DNA of 64,000 nt, taken from the NCBI RefSeq assembly GCF_001042485.2, contig NZ_LBMN02000008.1, positions 106,619 through 170,618 of the forward strand. The letters run 5' to 3'. The stretch comes from Bacillus paralicheniformis. Lineage in GTDB: Bacteria > Bacillota > Bacilli > Bacillales > Bacillaceae. Below are positions 44,731-54,360 of this stretch, one piece after another. Under the pieces are notes generated by a model. The model had not been told where the DNA came from and searched no databases. It saw only the letters and a list, made by a program, of their open reading frames with translations. Position 1 is the first letter of the stretch, and each line of letters begins with the position of its first letter. The position numbers and the translations under genes were made by a program.

Positions 44731-45618
44731 ATGAACGAAAAAAGAGCAGCAGTCTTAAGGGCCGCCAAAAAGCTGTTTGCCCAAAAAGGCTATCATAACG
44801 TTGCAATGCAAGCGATCGCTGAAGAATGCAAAATGTCAAAAGCATCTATTTATAAACTGTTTCAATCTAAAGAAGATCTTCTGCTGGCATTGATCAAGTT
44901 CAGAAAGCATGAAATGCTGAACAAAAGCGCCATCATCAATACGGAAACCTCGCTGACGCCAAAAGAAAGACTCGCTAAAAAAATCGCTTTGGAGATTACG
45001 GAATTCAGGGAAAACCGCCAATTTATCAATTTCCTCTCCAATGAGGGATCGTCTCCGGATACCGCGGTATTTAAAAAGCATCTGAAAGAAACAAAATCGC
45101 TGATCATCAGCTGGCATAAAGACTCTATCATTCAAGCGTACGGCGAAGAGGTGGAACCGTTTATATGGGATATTGTCATCATTTTCCACGGTTTGATGAG
45201 AGAATTCCTGTTTTTAGTCGGCACTGGAAAAGCACAGCCCGACGTTAAAACGATTCCGCCATTCATTATGTCGGTTCTGGATCTCTTCATAGAGAAAAAG
45301 CTGAACGAAGATCAGAAAAGTTCATTAAATGAAGACATTATTGCCTCCTATACGAATTTCTCATCATGCTGGGCACCGCCCAAAAAAGAGGAATTGCTTG
45401 AAGACCTTTTGCAAAAACTGAAAAACAAGATTTCCTCGCTGCCACAAGACGACGTTTCCGTGACAGAATTGCTGTCTGCCGCAGATTTGCTGAGCGAGGA
45501 GCTTTTCGCCAATGAGCCCCGCACGTATTTAATTAAGGCTCTCCTTGATTACCTTGGAAAAATCGAGGCGCTCCAATGCGATGTTTCACAAATACAAACA
45601 ATTAGTATCAAAGAATAA
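44731..45618 (+). CDS. ycnC: TetR-family regulator YcnC
   Basis: The 295-residue protein is long for TetR. The N-terminal helix-turn-helix (about 5-50; AMQAIAEECKMSKASIYKLF) is clear. The large C-terminal part is helical, with a family-specific extension after about 190 and no recognised motif. The ATG at 44731 follows AAGAAGGAG; an upstream ATG at 44698 lies inside the leader hairpin and is rejected. ycnB starts 11 bases downstream, so YcnC most likely controls that exporter. Confidence 0.9.
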   Translation: MNEKRAAVLRAAKKLFAQKGYHNVAMQAIAEECKMSKASIYKLFQSKEDLLLALIKFRKHEMLNKSAIINTETSLTPKERLAKKIALEITEFRENRQFINFLSNEGSSPDTAVFKKHLKETKSLIISWHKDSIIQAYGEEVEPFIWDIVIIFHGLMREFLFLVGTGKAQPDVKTIPPFIMSVLDLFIEKKLNEDQKSSLNEDIIASYTNFSSCWAPPKKEELLEDLLQKLKNKISSLPQDDVSVTELLSAADLLSEELFANEPRTYLIKALLDYLGKIEALQCDVSQIQTISIKE

Positions 45619-45629
45619 GAGGGATTGAT

Positions 45630-47051
45630 ATGAACACAGGAACTGAACAACAGACATACAACAGAAATATCATCGTAGGTTTGCTCATTGCAGGGGCGTT
45701 TATCGCGATCTTGAACCAAACGCTTCTGGTTACGGCACTGCCGCATATTATGGCAGACTTAAACATAGACGCTACAAAAGCTCAATGGCTGACAACGGCG
45801 TTCATGCTGACAAACGGGATTCTCATTCCGATTACCGCCTTTTTAATCGAAAAATTTTCGAGCCGCGCGCTCGTCATCGCCGCGATGAGCATCTTTGTGG
45901 CGGGAACGGTCGTCGGCGCAGTTGCGCCTAACTTCCCGGTTCTCCTTGCGGCGCGAATCATCCAGGCCGCGGGTGCGGGAATTATGATGCCGCTCATGCA
46001 GACGATCTTTTTAACGATTTTCCCGGTTGAAAAACGCGGGGCTGCAATGGGTATGGTCGGTTTGGTCATCGCATTTGCACCGGCCATCGGACCGACATTG
46101 TCAGGCTGGATCGTCGACAGCTTTACATGGAGATACTTATTTTATATTATTCTGCCAATTGCCCTGATTGATCTTGTGCTTGTCATCTTACTGATGAAAA
46201 ACGTTACGAAATTGAGAGAAACATCAGTCGACATCTTATCTATTATCCTGTCCAGCCTGGGTTTCGGCGGTTTATTGTACGGCTTCAGCAACGCCGGATC
46301 AGAAGGCTGGGGAAGCAATACCGTTTTAATTTCCTTTGCAGTCGGTGCGGTCGCTCTGTTCTTCTTTATCTCTAGACAACTAAGAATCAAAAGGCCGATA
46401 CTCGAGTTTCGCGTTTTCCAATCGTGGACTTTTACGATAACAACGCTCCTCGGTATGATCGTTTTTGCATTAATGATCGGTACTGAAACCATTTTGCCGC
46501 TGTATACGCAAAACGTCAGAGACGTGACAGCTTTCGATTCCGGTCTGATGCTTCTGCCGGGCGCGATAGCAATGGGTATCATGTCGCCGATCATCGGCCG
46601 GATTTTTGACAAGATCGGTGGAAAAGGTCTTGCGATTATCGGTTTTGCCATCTTGCTGCTGACGTCGATCCCGTTTGCGGATCTGCAAATGGATACTTCG
46701 CTGACATTTATTATCGTCATTTATACGCTGCGGATGATGGGCACTTCCATGATTATGATGCCTCTCACAACCGCTGGCATCAATGCACTTCCGATGCATC
46801 TCATCCCGCACGGAACAGCGATGAACAATACGATGCGCCAGATCGGCGGTTCAATCGGCACGGCCGTTTTGATTTCCGTCATGAGCAATTCAGCCAAAAA
46901 CGCTGCCGCATCTAACCCGTTAAATGCGCTCATTCACGGCATGAATTCCGCCTTTATCGTGGCCGCTGTCTTGGCGCTGATCGGATTTATCCTTTCGTTT
47001 ACATTAAAAAGGAAGCCGCAGGCCGACAAACAAGGGCAGCCGGCGCGCTGA
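45630..47051 (+). CDS. ycnB: MFS multidrug exporter, EmrB/QacA (DHA2) family
   Basis: This 473-residue transporter has 14 predicted helices. It has family motifs: NQTLLVTALPHIMADL in helix 1, WLTTAFMLTNGILIPITAFL (motif D1 and A region) and GAGIMMPLMQTI. DHA2 exporters use the proton gradient to expel drugs or organic cations. A GAGGGATTGAT ribosome site precedes the ATG. It forms an operon with ycnC and ends at a strong terminator. Confidence 0.93.
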   Translation: MNTGTEQQTYNRNIIVGLLIAGAFIAILNQTLLVTALPHIMADLNIDATKAQWLTTAFMLTNGILIPITAFLIEKFSSRALVIAAMSIFVAGTVVGAVAPNFPVLLAARIIQAAGAGIMMPLMQTIFLTIFPVEKRGAAMGMVGLVIAFAPAIGPTLSGWIVDSFTWRYLFYIILPIALIDLVLVILLMKNVTKLRETSVDILSIILSSLGFGGLLYGFSNAGSEGWGSNTVLISFAVGAVALFFFISRQLRIKRPILEFRVFQSWTFTITTLLGMIVFALMIGTETILPLYTQNVRDVTAFDSGLMLLPGAIAMGIMSPIIGRIFDKIGGKGLAIIGFAILLLTSIPFADLQMDTSLTFIIVIYTLRMMGTSMIMMPLTTAGINALPMHLIPHGTAMNNTMRQIGGSIGTAVLISVMSNSAKNAAASNPLNALIHGMNSAFIVAAVLALIGFILSFTLKRKPQADKQGQPAR

Positions 47052-47056
47052 TCATG

Positions 47057-47090
47057 ACACGCCAGTTCAAATCGAACTGGCGTGTTTTTT
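47057..47090 (+). terminator. Terminator after ycnB
   Basis: ACACGCCAGTTC pairs with the complementary GAACTGGCGTGT and runs into six T residues. Confidence 0.92.
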
Positions 47091-47191
47091 GATGGTTTGA
47101 TATCTAACTAAGTTTTGGTCCCTTGCGGCTGCGTCATCTTTCATATGATTTGAATACAACGATTTCAATCGACTTCTTCTCCTTGAACAGA

Positions 47192-47223
47192 CAAAAAGGC
47201 TGCCGGATATACACCGGCAGCCT
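47192..47223 (-). terminator. Terminator after yclQ
   Basis: AGGCTGCCGG pairs with CCGGCAGCCT; the T-run follows on the minus strand, just past the yclQ stop codon. Between this and the ycnB terminator (47091-47190) nothing was seen. Confidence 0.9.
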
Positions 47224-47230
47224 CGCTCTT

Positions 47231-48178
47231 TTATTTTAATCCATTTTCGACTTCTGTCACCATTTCAGATACGGACTCAAGGCCTCCGCCTGACAGGTAC
47301 CAGTAACCTGGATCAAGATATGTGATATGGCTGTTTTTATAAGCTTTTGTTGATTTTACAATTTCATTTTCAATAACTTCTTTTGCTGTTCCTTTTTCGC
47401 CGATGGCAGCGCTTCGGTCGATGACAAACAGGTAATCAGGGTTCTTTTCAGAAATATATTCGGAAGAGACGCTTTGACCGTGAAGGGAAGCCTCGATGTT
47501 TTTGTCGACAGGTTCAACGCCGAGCACATCGTGGATCAAACCGAATCTTGAGCCGCTTCCATACGCGCTGATTTGTTTATCGCTCGTTAGGACGACCAAT
47601 CCTTTGCCGCCTTTTTCTTTCGCAAGCTTGTTGGCTTTCTCTACTTTATCATCGATTTTCGCAAGAGCTTCTTTGACGGCATCTTCTTTATCAAAGATTT
47701 TCCCGATCTTTTCAGTGTTCTCCTTAAAGCTTTCCATGTAGTTCTTCTGGTCAAGCTCGATGTCGATCGTCGGTGCGATCCTTTTAAACTCGTCATACTG
47801 CTCAGACTGTCTGCCTTCGATGATGATCAAATCGGGGTCAAGCTCTGCAATTTTTTCAAAATCAGGCTCTTTTAGTCCGCCGACGCTTTCGTATTTACTG
47901 TCTTTGTATTTTTTCAAGTAAGACGGGAGGGTTTGTTTCGGAAGGCCGACAACGCGATCGCTCAAGCCAAGCTCGTCAAGCGTATCAAGCATTCCAAAGT
48001 TGAAGACAACGACTTTTTTCGGGTTTTTCGGTACATCTGTTGTACCGCTGTTATGTTTAATTGTGACGGTTTCTTTTTTAGAGGAAGATTTTGCATCTGT
48101 ATCAGCAGCTTTGTTTCCGCAGGCGGCTACGACAAGAACGGTTATCAATGCCATAATCAATAAAGATAGTTTTTTCAA
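47231..48178 (-). CDS. yclQ: Petrobactin-type siderophore-binding lipoprotein YclQ
   Basis: The 315-residue lipoprotein has lipobox VAAC (Cys20). A Lys/Ser-rich linker leads to a periplasmic-binding fold of the helical-backbone type (about 40-315), with typical segments GTTDVPKNPKKVVVFNFG and FDLIIIEGRQ-like around 100-125. B. subtilis YclQ binds petrobactin and its precursors. The start is TTG after GAGGTGACTTGAA. It is the last gene of yclN-yclO-yclP-yclQ, and a Fur box lies upstream of yclN. Confidence 0.92.
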   Translation of the reverse strand: MKKLSLLIMALITVLVVAACGNKAADTDAKSSSKKETVTIKHNSGTTDVPKNPKKVVVFNFGMLDTLDELGLSDRVVGLPKQTLPSYLKKYKDSKYESVGGLKEPDFEKIAELDPDLIIIEGRQSEQYDEFKRIAPTIDIELDQKNYMESFKENTEKIGKIFDKEDAVKEALAKIDDKVEKANKLAKEKGGKGLVVLTSDKQISAYGSGSRFGLIHDVLGVEPVDKNIEASLHGQSVSSEYISEKNPDYLFVIDRSAAIGEKGTAKEVIENEIVKSTKAYKNSHITYLDPGYWYLSGGGLESVSEMVTEVENGLK

Positions 48179-48192
48179 TTCAAGTCACCTCA

Positions 48193-48954
48193 TCATTTAA
48201 AATATACACAGATTTTTTGATCTCCGATTTGTTGGATCGGAATGTCCATATCATAGATGTCTTTCAGCACCGGCGTTTGGATAATGTCTTCCGCCGGCCC
48301 CTCTTTTACAATCCGCCCGTTTTTCAGGGCTGCGATTCTGTCTGAATAAACCGAGGCAAAATTAATGTCATGAATGACAATGACGATCGTTTTACCGCGA
48401 TTTTCGACAAGGTCTTTCAAGAGCTTCATTATCTCTACTGAATGTTTCATATCGAGGTTATTTAATGGTTCATCAAGCAATATATAGTCGGTATCCTGAG
48501 CGATGACCATTGCGATAAAAGCGCGCTGGCATTGGCCGCCGCTCAACTGATCGAGGTGTTTATGCTCAATCTCTCTCAGCTTCATATAATCAATCGCTTC
48601 GTCGACATATGCCCAGTCCTCTTTCGAGAGCCTTCCCTGTGAATAAGGAAATCTGCCGAAACTGACGAGCTCCCTGACAGTCAGCCTGATGTTGATCTGG
48701 TTGGACTGCTTTAAAATGCTGATTTTTTTGGCTAAATCATTGCTTTTGTAAGCGCTAATTTCCTTGCCGTCAATCAGCACTTTTCCGGCGTCCATTCCGA
48801 TCAGCCTGCTGATGATGGACAAAAGCGTGCTTTTCCCCGCTCCGTTCGGTCCGATGAAGGACGTGATCATTCCTTTTTTTATCGTTAAAGTCGTGGGATG
48901 AACAACGGTCTGCTCTCCGAATTGTTTCATGATATCTCGTACTTCTATCATCAT
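48193..48954 (-). CDS. yclP: Siderophore ABC transporter ATPase YclP
   Basis: The 253-residue ATPase has Walker A GPNGAGKST (about 35-43), signature LSGGQ, Walker B ILLDEP and the switch His in VIVIHDIN. It belongs to the FepC class and energises uptake through YclN and YclO. Two adjacent ATG codons at the start overlap the yclO stop by 4 bases. Confidence 0.94.
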   Translation of the reverse strand: MMIEVRDIMKQFGEQTVVHPTTLTIKKGMITSFIGPNGAGKSTLLSIISRLIGMDAGKVLIDGKEISAYKSNDLAKKISILKQSNQINIRLTVRELVSFGRFPYSQGRLSKEDWAYVDEAIDYMKLREIEHKHLDQLSGGQCQRAFIAMVIAQDTDYILLDEPLNNLDMKHSVEIMKLLKDLVENRGKTIVIVIHDINFASVYSDRIAALKNGRIVKEGPAEDIIQTPVLKDIYDMDIPIQQIGDQKICVYFK

Positions 48955-49892
48955 TTACGCTCCTTCAGCAACAGGTAAATAAAATAAATCCCGCCGATAA
49001 AATCAATGATCACAACAAGCGTCACCGTTAAACCAAACAGTTTTTCAACAATGAACTGGCCCCCGACAAGCGCAATGATGCTGAACAAAACCGCTCCGGG
49101 AATCAGGACGCTGTGCTTATACGTTTTAAATACTTCCCGCGCCACATTGACGACGAGCAGCCCCAAAAATGTGATCGGCCCTACAAGTGCAGTCACGGAG
49201 ACGAGAACGGCGACGACGATCAGCATTTTCTTCACCGTCCGGTCGTAATCGATTCCGAGGTTGACGGCTTGATCCCTGCCGAGCGAAATGACATCAAAGT
49301 ACGGATTATACCGCCAAGCGTAAACGAGAATCGCCAGAATGATGAGCGAAGCAAGCATTAAAATGTCCGTGTTCAAATTGTTGAAGCTGGCAAACATCTT
49401 GTTTTGAACAACTTGAAACTCGTTCGGATCGATCAGCATTTGCATAAAGGATGACAGGCTTCTGAACAATGTGCCGCATACGATTCCAACTAACAGCAGC
49501 AAGAAGATGTGCCTTCCCCCGCGGCGAAACATCAGGAAAAACAACACAAATGAAAAACAGACCATCAAACCGGTTGACAATAAAAAATTGCCGTTTTTAC
49601 CAAGATCGGCAAGTTTGGCTGCACCGAAAAAGTAAATAATCCCGGTTTGCAGCAGAACATAGAGAGAATCGAGTCCGAGAATGCTCGGCGTCAAAATTCT
49701 GTTGTTTGTGATCGTTTGGAAAATCATCGACGAATACGCAATGGCTGTACCGACAACGATGATCGCAAAAACTTTGGCAAACCTCCGCGGAAGCGCATAT
49801 TCCCATACAGACGGCAATCCGTAGAACAGAAACAAGCCGATGCAGGCTGCCGCTATCACGATGAGTATAAGCATTTTCTGTTTATGACGCAT
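48951..49892 (-). CDS. yclO: Siderophore ABC transporter permease YclO
   Basis: The 313-residue FecCD-family permease has about 9-10 helices; GPITFLGLLVVNVAREVF is the family motif that contacts the ATPase. It pairs with YclN as a heterodimer. AAGGAGAAAAGCC precedes the ATG, and the start lies inside the end of yclN (11-base overlap). Confidence 0.94.
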   Translation of the reverse strand: MRHKQKMLILIVIAAACIGLFLFYGLPSVWEYALPRRFAKVFAIIVVGTAIAYSSMIFQTITNNRILTPSILGLDSLYVLLQTGIIYFFGAAKLADLGKNGNFLLSTGLMVCFSFVLFFLMFRRGGRHIFLLLLVGIVCGTLFRSLSSFMQMLIDPNEFQVVQNKMFASFNNLNTDILMLASLIILAILVYAWRYNPYFDVISLGRDQAVNLGIDYDRTVKKMLIVVAVLVSVTALVGPITFLGLLVVNVAREVFKTYKHSVLIPGAVLFSIIALVGGQFIVEKLFGLTVTLVVIIDFIGGIYFIYLLLKERK

Positions 49893-50835
49893 AGGCTTTT
49901 CTCCTTAAAAGCAAGTAAAGAAAAACGCCGCTCCCGATGATGCCGACCATCAAACCAACCGAAATTTCGTACGGGTAAATGACGAGACGTCCCGCTATAT
50001 CGCAAAACAAGACGAAAACGGCTCCGAGAACCGCCGTATGAGGCAGGCTGTTTTTCAAATGATCTCCCCTGTAGATGGACACGATGTTCGGGATGATCAA
50101 TCCCAAAAAGGGAAGCGTGCCGACCGTCAGGATGACGACGGACGAAATAATAGATACGATGATCAATCCGATATTGACCACCCGCTTATAATTCAATCCA
50201 AGATTGATGGAAAAAGACTCCCCCATCCCGGCCAACGTAAATTTATTGGCGAACAGATAGGCAATGATAACGAGCGGTATACTCAGAAATAAGAGCTCAT
50301 ACCTCCCCTTCATGACCAGCGAAAAATTCCCTTCAAACCATGCATTGACGTTTTGAATGATATTGTACTGATAAGCCATGAAAGTGGAGATGGCGCTGAC
50401 AACACTTCCGAGCATCATACCGACGAGAGGGATGAAGATCGCATCTTTGAACTTGATTCTGTCCAAAATTTTGACGAACAAAAAACTGCCAAACAGTGCA
50501 AAAACAAAGGCAAACAGTATTTTAACCACAATTCCTGCAGACGAAAAAAGCACGATCGCAATGATCACACCGAGCCTCGCCCAATCCATCGTTCCAGCGG
50601 TGGTCGGTGAAACAAATTTATTGCGCGTTAGCTGCTGCATGATCAGCCCGCAAATGCTCAAGCTCATTCCCGCAAGCACGATGCTAATCAAGCGCGGAAT
50701 TCTGCTTATGTAAAGCGTTTGAATTTCGTCCTCGTTAAAGCGGAAAAGATCAAGAGGCGAAAGCTCCTTAACGCCGATGAATATCGAGCTGATTGAAAGA
50801 ATGATGAGCATTAGCAATAAGTATCGTAATTTCAT
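49882..50835 (-). CDS. yclN: Siderophore ABC transporter permease YclN
   Basis: The 317-residue FecCD-family permease carries the coupling motif GTLPFLGLIIPNIVSIY. The ATG at 50835 follows AAGGAGG; an in-frame upstream ATG at 50901 would start inside the Fur box and is rejected. It is the first gene of the operon. A promoter and a Fur box lie 45-110 bases upstream, so the operon should be induced by iron limitation. Confidence 0.93.
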   Translation of the reverse strand: MKLRYLLLMLIILSISSIFIGVKELSPLDLFRFNEDEIQTLYISRIPRLISIVLAGMSLSICGLIMQQLTRNKFVSPTTAGTMDWARLGVIIAIVLFSSAGIVVKILFAFVFALFGSFLFVKILDRIKFKDAIFIPLVGMMLGSVVSAISTFMAYQYNIIQNVNAWFEGNFSLVMKGRYELLFLSIPLVIIAYLFANKFTLAGMGESFSINLGLNYKRVVNIGLIIVSIISSVVILTVGTLPFLGLIIPNIVSIYRGDHLKNSLPHTAVLGAVFVLFCDIAGRLVIYPYEISVGLMVGIIGSGVFLYLLLRRKAYAS

Positions 50836-50880
50836 GCTGCAGTAGCCTCCTTGCACAACAAAGCAAACCCCTCCGCCGAC

Positions 50881-50899
50881 GTTAATGATTATCATTATC
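50881..50899 (-). promoter_or_regulatory. Fur box of yclNOPQ
   Basis: The minus strand reads GATAATGATAATCATTAAC, 18 of 19 matches to the classical Fur box GATAATGATAATCATTATC. It lies just downstream of the predicted start point, where Fur would block transcription. Confidence 0.93.
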
Positions 50900-50916
50900 A
50901 ATAAGAGTCTTCATAT

Positions 50917-50944
50917 ATCTTACCATTTTTTCTGACATAGTCAA
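50917..50944 (-). promoter_or_regulatory. Sigma-A promoter of yclNOPQ
   Basis: TTGACT (50944-50939) and TAAGAT (50922-50917) are 16 bases apart on the minus strand, directly upstream of the Fur box. Confidence 0.7.
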
Positions 50945-51036
50945 TAAGATTAATAGATACAAAGGTTGAAACCATGCGATTTCCCCATCTTTAGTCCTCC
51001 TCAAAAATACATTTGTTCATTCCTGAAAGAAAAACC

Positions 51037-51065
51037 TTGATTCTTCTTGTAAAAAGCGCAATAAT
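51037..51065 (+). promoter_or_regulatory. Sigma-A promoter of yclM
   Basis: TTGATT and AATAAT are 17 bases apart, about 48 bases before the yclM start codon. The leader is short and AT-rich with no lysine-riboswitch-like structure seen. Confidence 0.6.
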
Positions 51066-51112
51066 TAAGATTAAATTTATTTCGAAAATTTAAACTTTGG
51101 GAGATGTAACAA

Positions 51113-52474
51113 ATGAAAGTCGTTAAATTTGGGGGCAGCTCGCTCGCTTCAGGGGCTCAGCTAGAGAAAGTATTTCAAATTGTCACTTCTGATCCGGAAA
51201 GGAAGGCCGTCGTTGTATCAGCACCCGGAAAACGGCACCCCGAGGATACGAAAGTAACGGACCTTTTAATCGAATGCGCCGAACAGTACTTATCATCAAA
51301 AAAAGCGCCCGATCTGGTTGAGGCGATTGTCGGACGATATGCCGATATCGCGCTTGAGCTCGGACTTGACGATGTCGTGATCGACCGGATCCGGGCCGAC
51401 CTGCTTCAGCTGCTCGAAGGTGATAAAACAAATCCGGAACGGTTTATCGATGCGGTCAAAGCAAGCGGCGAAGATAACAATGCCAAATTGGTAGCGGCTT
51501 ACTTCAGGCACCAGGGAGTTGAAGCGCACTATGTCAGTCCAAAAGACGCCGGGCTGTTTGTGACGAGCGAGCCAGGCAACGCACAAGTCCTGCCCGAGTC
51601 GTATGACAATCTGTTTCAGCTGAGACAGCAAAAGGGCATCATCATCTTTCCCGGCTTCTTCGGATTCAGCCGGGAAGGCGAAGTCATGACGTTTTCGCGG
51701 AGCGGCTCTGACATTACAGGTTCCATTTTAGCGAATGGATTGAAAGCCGAGTTGTATGAAAACTTCACTGACGTTGACGCCGTTTATTCTGTCAACCCGG
51801 CGATCGTATCCAACCCGAAAGAAATCCGCGAGCTGACATACCGGGAAATGAGGGAGTTGTCGTATGCAGGCTTTTCCGTCTTTCATGATGAAGCATTGAT
51901 CCCTGCTTTCCGGGCGCGCATACCGGTTCAGATCAAAAATACAAACAATCCGGACGCGGAGGGGACAAGAGTTGTCACCACACGCGACAATACGAACGGA
52001 CCTGTCGTCGGGATCGCCAGCGACAGCGGATTTTGCAGCATTTACATCAGCAAATATTTAATGAACCGCGAAATCGGCTTCGGACGCCGCGTTCTGCAAA
52101 TCCTTGAAGATGACGGACTGACGTATGAACACATTCCATCCGGCATTGATGATATTACGATCATTTTAAGGCAGGATCAAATGGATCAAGCAGCAGAAAA
52201 ACGGATAATCAAACGGATCAAGGAAGAACTGGATGCCGATGAAGTGACGATTGAACACAATATTGCCCTGATTATGGTCGTCGGCGAAGCCATGCGCCAT
52301 AACGTCGGAACGACGGCAAGAGCGTCAAAAGCATTGTCCGATGCGCGCGTCAACATCGAAATGATCAACCAGGGCTCCTCGGAAGTCAGCATGATGTTCG
52401 GCGTTAAGGAAGCTCAGGAAAAACAAGCGGTCCGCGCGTTATACCAGGAATTTTTCGCAAAAGTTCTCGTTTAA
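51113..52474 (+). CDS. yclM: Aspartokinase III
   Basis: This enzyme phosphorylates aspartate, the first step of lysine, threonine and methionine synthesis. The 453-residue protein starts with the kinase motif KFGGSSLA, has SGSDITGSILANG in the aspartate site, and ends with two ACT domains (about 300-370 and 380-450) that bind inhibitory amino acids. The class in B. subtilis (YclM, also ThrD) responds to lysine plus threonine. It starts with ATG after GGGAGATG and stands alone between a promoter and terminator. Confidence 0.94.
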   Translation: MKVVKFGGSSLASGAQLEKVFQIVTSDPERKAVVVSAPGKRHPEDTKVTDLLIECAEQYLSSKKAPDLVEAIVGRYADIALELGLDDVVIDRIRADLLQLLEGDKTNPERFIDAVKASGEDNNAKLVAAYFRHQGVEAHYVSPKDAGLFVTSEPGNAQVLPESYDNLFQLRQQKGIIIFPGFFGFSREGEVMTFSRSGSDITGSILANGLKAELYENFTDVDAVYSVNPAIVSNPKEIRELTYREMRELSYAGFSVFHDEALIPAFRARIPVQIKNTNNPDAEGTRVVTTRDNTNGPVVGIASDSGFCSIYISKYLMNREIGFGRRVLQILEDDGLTYEHIPSGIDDITIILRQDQMDQAAEKRIIKRIKEELDADEVTIEHNIALIMVVGEAMRHNVGTTARASKALSDARVNIEMINQGSSEVSMMFGVKEAQEKQAVRALYQEFFAKVLV

Positions 52475-52503
52475 AAAAACCCCTTTTTTTATGGGGTTTT
52501 TTT
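52473..52503 (+). terminator. Terminator after yclM
   Basis: AAAAAAACCCC pairs with GGGGTTTTTTT around a 9-base loop, right at the yclM stop codon. Confidence 0.88.
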
Positions 52504-52570
52504 GCTGTCAGAAAATATACCCTTCCCTAAAATTGCCTGCCTTAAATTCATTCACAAAACCGTTTTGAAA

Positions 52571-52578
52571 GCCGATAT
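52571..52578 (+). promoter_or_regulatory. Sigma-D -10 element of the chemoreceptor gene
   Basis: GCCGATAT is an exact match to the sigma-D -10 consensus, 31 bases before the start codon. The -35 (TAAA, about 15 bases upstream) is poorly kept. Sigma-D control fits a chemotaxis gene. Confidence 0.75.
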
Positions 52579-52609
52579 GTAAAGTAAATAAACTGATGGG
52601 AGAACACTT

Positions 52610-54328
52610 ATGAATCTGTTGAAAAATATAAAAATCAGAAGCAAACTATTTGTCATCATTATCATTTCAGCGCTGGCTTTGTCGATTGTCGGCATCCAGG
52701 GGATAGGCGGGCTGAACAAGCTTTCCAAAGGTTCAGAGATCATCTATCAAGATCAATTGGTTCCCAACCAGTTGTTTGCAAAATTAAAAGCGAACAACCT
52801 TGATATTGATACGTACAAATTCGAGCTGATGGTGACGAAAGACAACGATCGAAATGAAACATTGCAAAAACACATTAAGGAAAAAAACGAAGAAAACAGC
52901 ACCTTAATGGAAAAAATCGATCAGCTGAAATTAATGGACAACGTCTCTAAAAAATACGAAAATTTCAAAACCGAATACAAGAAATTGCAAGATATCAGCA
53001 GCGAGATGCTCAGCTTGGCGGTGAAGAACGAAAATGATAAAGCATATGATGTCTATCTAAAAAAGATGGAGCCTCAAAGAGAAACGGTCAACCAGCTCAT
53101 TGAAGACATTCAAACCTTAAATGCTGATAACGCCAAAACAATCTATCAGCAGGATTCTAAAGAAGCCGGTTCAATCATCACGCTTCTCATCATTGTCATT
53201 GCTGCAGCGCTTGTTTTATCCATCTCGATCGGCCTCTTAATGACAAGGCTGATCACAAAGCCGATCAAAGACATTCAGGCGCTGTTCGCAGAAACCGAGC
53301 AAGGCGATTTTACTGTCAAAGGAACATATCAATCGAAAGATGAATTGGGATTGCTGACATCATCATTTAACAAAATGGTAGGAGGCGTCCGTTCGATCAT
53401 TGAAACGGTCGGCGAAACGTCGCACCAAGTTGCTTCTTCATCACAAGAGCTGAGCGCCAGTGCGGATGAAAGCACAAAGGCGAGCGAATACATCTCAACA
53501 ACGATCCAGGAGCTTGCAGTAGGCTCCGATCAGCAGGTGGAAAGCGTTGAAAACAGCAGAACCGTTATTATGGGAATGACCGAGTTTGCCGGAAGAATTT
53601 CTTCAAATGCCGAAAAAGCGGCCGCCACCGCTGACCAGACGGCGAAGATGTCGCTTGAAGGCACGAAAGCCATTGATAAAGTGAGCACTCAAATGAAGTC
53701 TATTAATGAAACGGTCGTCTCTCTCTCAGAAGCATTTAAACATTTAACAGAGCGTTCCAATGAGATCGGAAATATTACCGAAGTGATTACGAGCATCGCC
53801 GAACAAACAAACCTGCTTGCTTTAAACGCGGCCATTGAAGCAGCCCGGGCGGGAGAACAAGGAAAAGGCTTTGCCGTCGTCGCGGATGAAGTCAGGAAAT
53901 TAGCCGAGCAATCGGCCCGCTCAGCAGAACAGATTACAAGATTGATTACGATCATTCAAAACGATACGAAGCAGACAATGAACTCGGTCATTTCGGCAAC
54001 CGGCGAAGTCAAAGAAGGACTTGTCGTCGTTCATGAAGCGGGAGGCGCGTTCCAAAAAATCGAAAACTCGATTACGGAGGTCGTCACACAGATCAATGAC
54101 GTGACAAACTTGGTGAAAAACCTGACAGCCGGCGCAAGCGAAATCGAAACCGCCATTTCCGGCGTCAAAGAAGTAGCCGAAACAGCAGCGGGAGGCACGC
54201 AAACGGTTAGTGCGGCAACTCAGGAGCAGCTTGCTTCAATGGAAGAAATCGCCGCCGCATCACAGATCCTCGCGCAAAACGCCGAAGAGCTGCAGCACCT
54301 GATCCAGAAATTCAAAATTAAAGATTAA
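52610..54328 (+). CDS. Methyl-accepting chemotaxis protein
   Basis: This 572-residue membrane chemoreceptor has TM1 at about 12-34, an extracellular four-helix-bundle type sensor (35-185), TM2 at about 190-212, HAMP (213-265) and a cytosolic signalling domain to the end. The hairpin-tip signature [20 protein letters not shown] is exact. The ligand cannot be predicted. A sigma-D -10 element precedes it. It lies between yclM and yclK, where B. subtilis carries rapC-phrC. Confidence 0.93.
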   Translation: MNLLKNIKIRSKLFVIIIISALALSIVGIQGIGGLNKLSKGSEIIYQDQLVPNQLFAKLKANNLDIDTYKFELMVTKDNDRNETLQKHIKEKNEENSTLMEKIDQLKLMDNVSKKYENFKTEYKKLQDISSEMLSLAVKNENDKAYDVYLKKMEPQRETVNQLIEDIQTLNADNAKTIYQQDSKEAGSIITLLIIVIAAALVLSISIGLLMTRLITKPIKDIQALFAETEQGDFTVKGTYQSKDELGLLTSSFNKMVGGVRSIIETVGETSHQVASSSQELSASADESTKASEYISTTIQELAVGSDQQVESVENSRTVIMGMTEFAGRISSNAEKAAATADQTAKMSLEGTKAIDKVSTQMKSINETVVSLSEAFKHLTERSNEIGNITEVITSIAEQTNLLALNAAIEAARAGEQGKGFAVVADEVRKLAEQSARSAEQITRLITIIQNDTKQTMNSVISATGEVKEGLVVVHEAGGAFQKIENSITEVVTQINDVTNLVKNLTAGASEIETAISGVKEVAETAAGGTQTVSAATQEQLASMEEIAAASQILAQNAEELQHLIQKFKIKD

Positions 54329-54330
54329 CA

Positions 54331-54360
54331 AAACCCGCCAGACGCTGTCTGGCGGGTTTC
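54331..54360. terminator. Bidirectional terminator between the chemoreceptor gene and yclK
   Basis: AAACCCGCCAGAC pairs with GTCTGGCGGGTTT around a 3-base loop, serving both converging genes. Confidence 0.9.

Noticed and set aside
50945..51112. Lysine riboswitch (L box) upstream of yclM
   Set aside because: The leader after the predicted start is under 50 bases and shows no structured aptamer or terminator.
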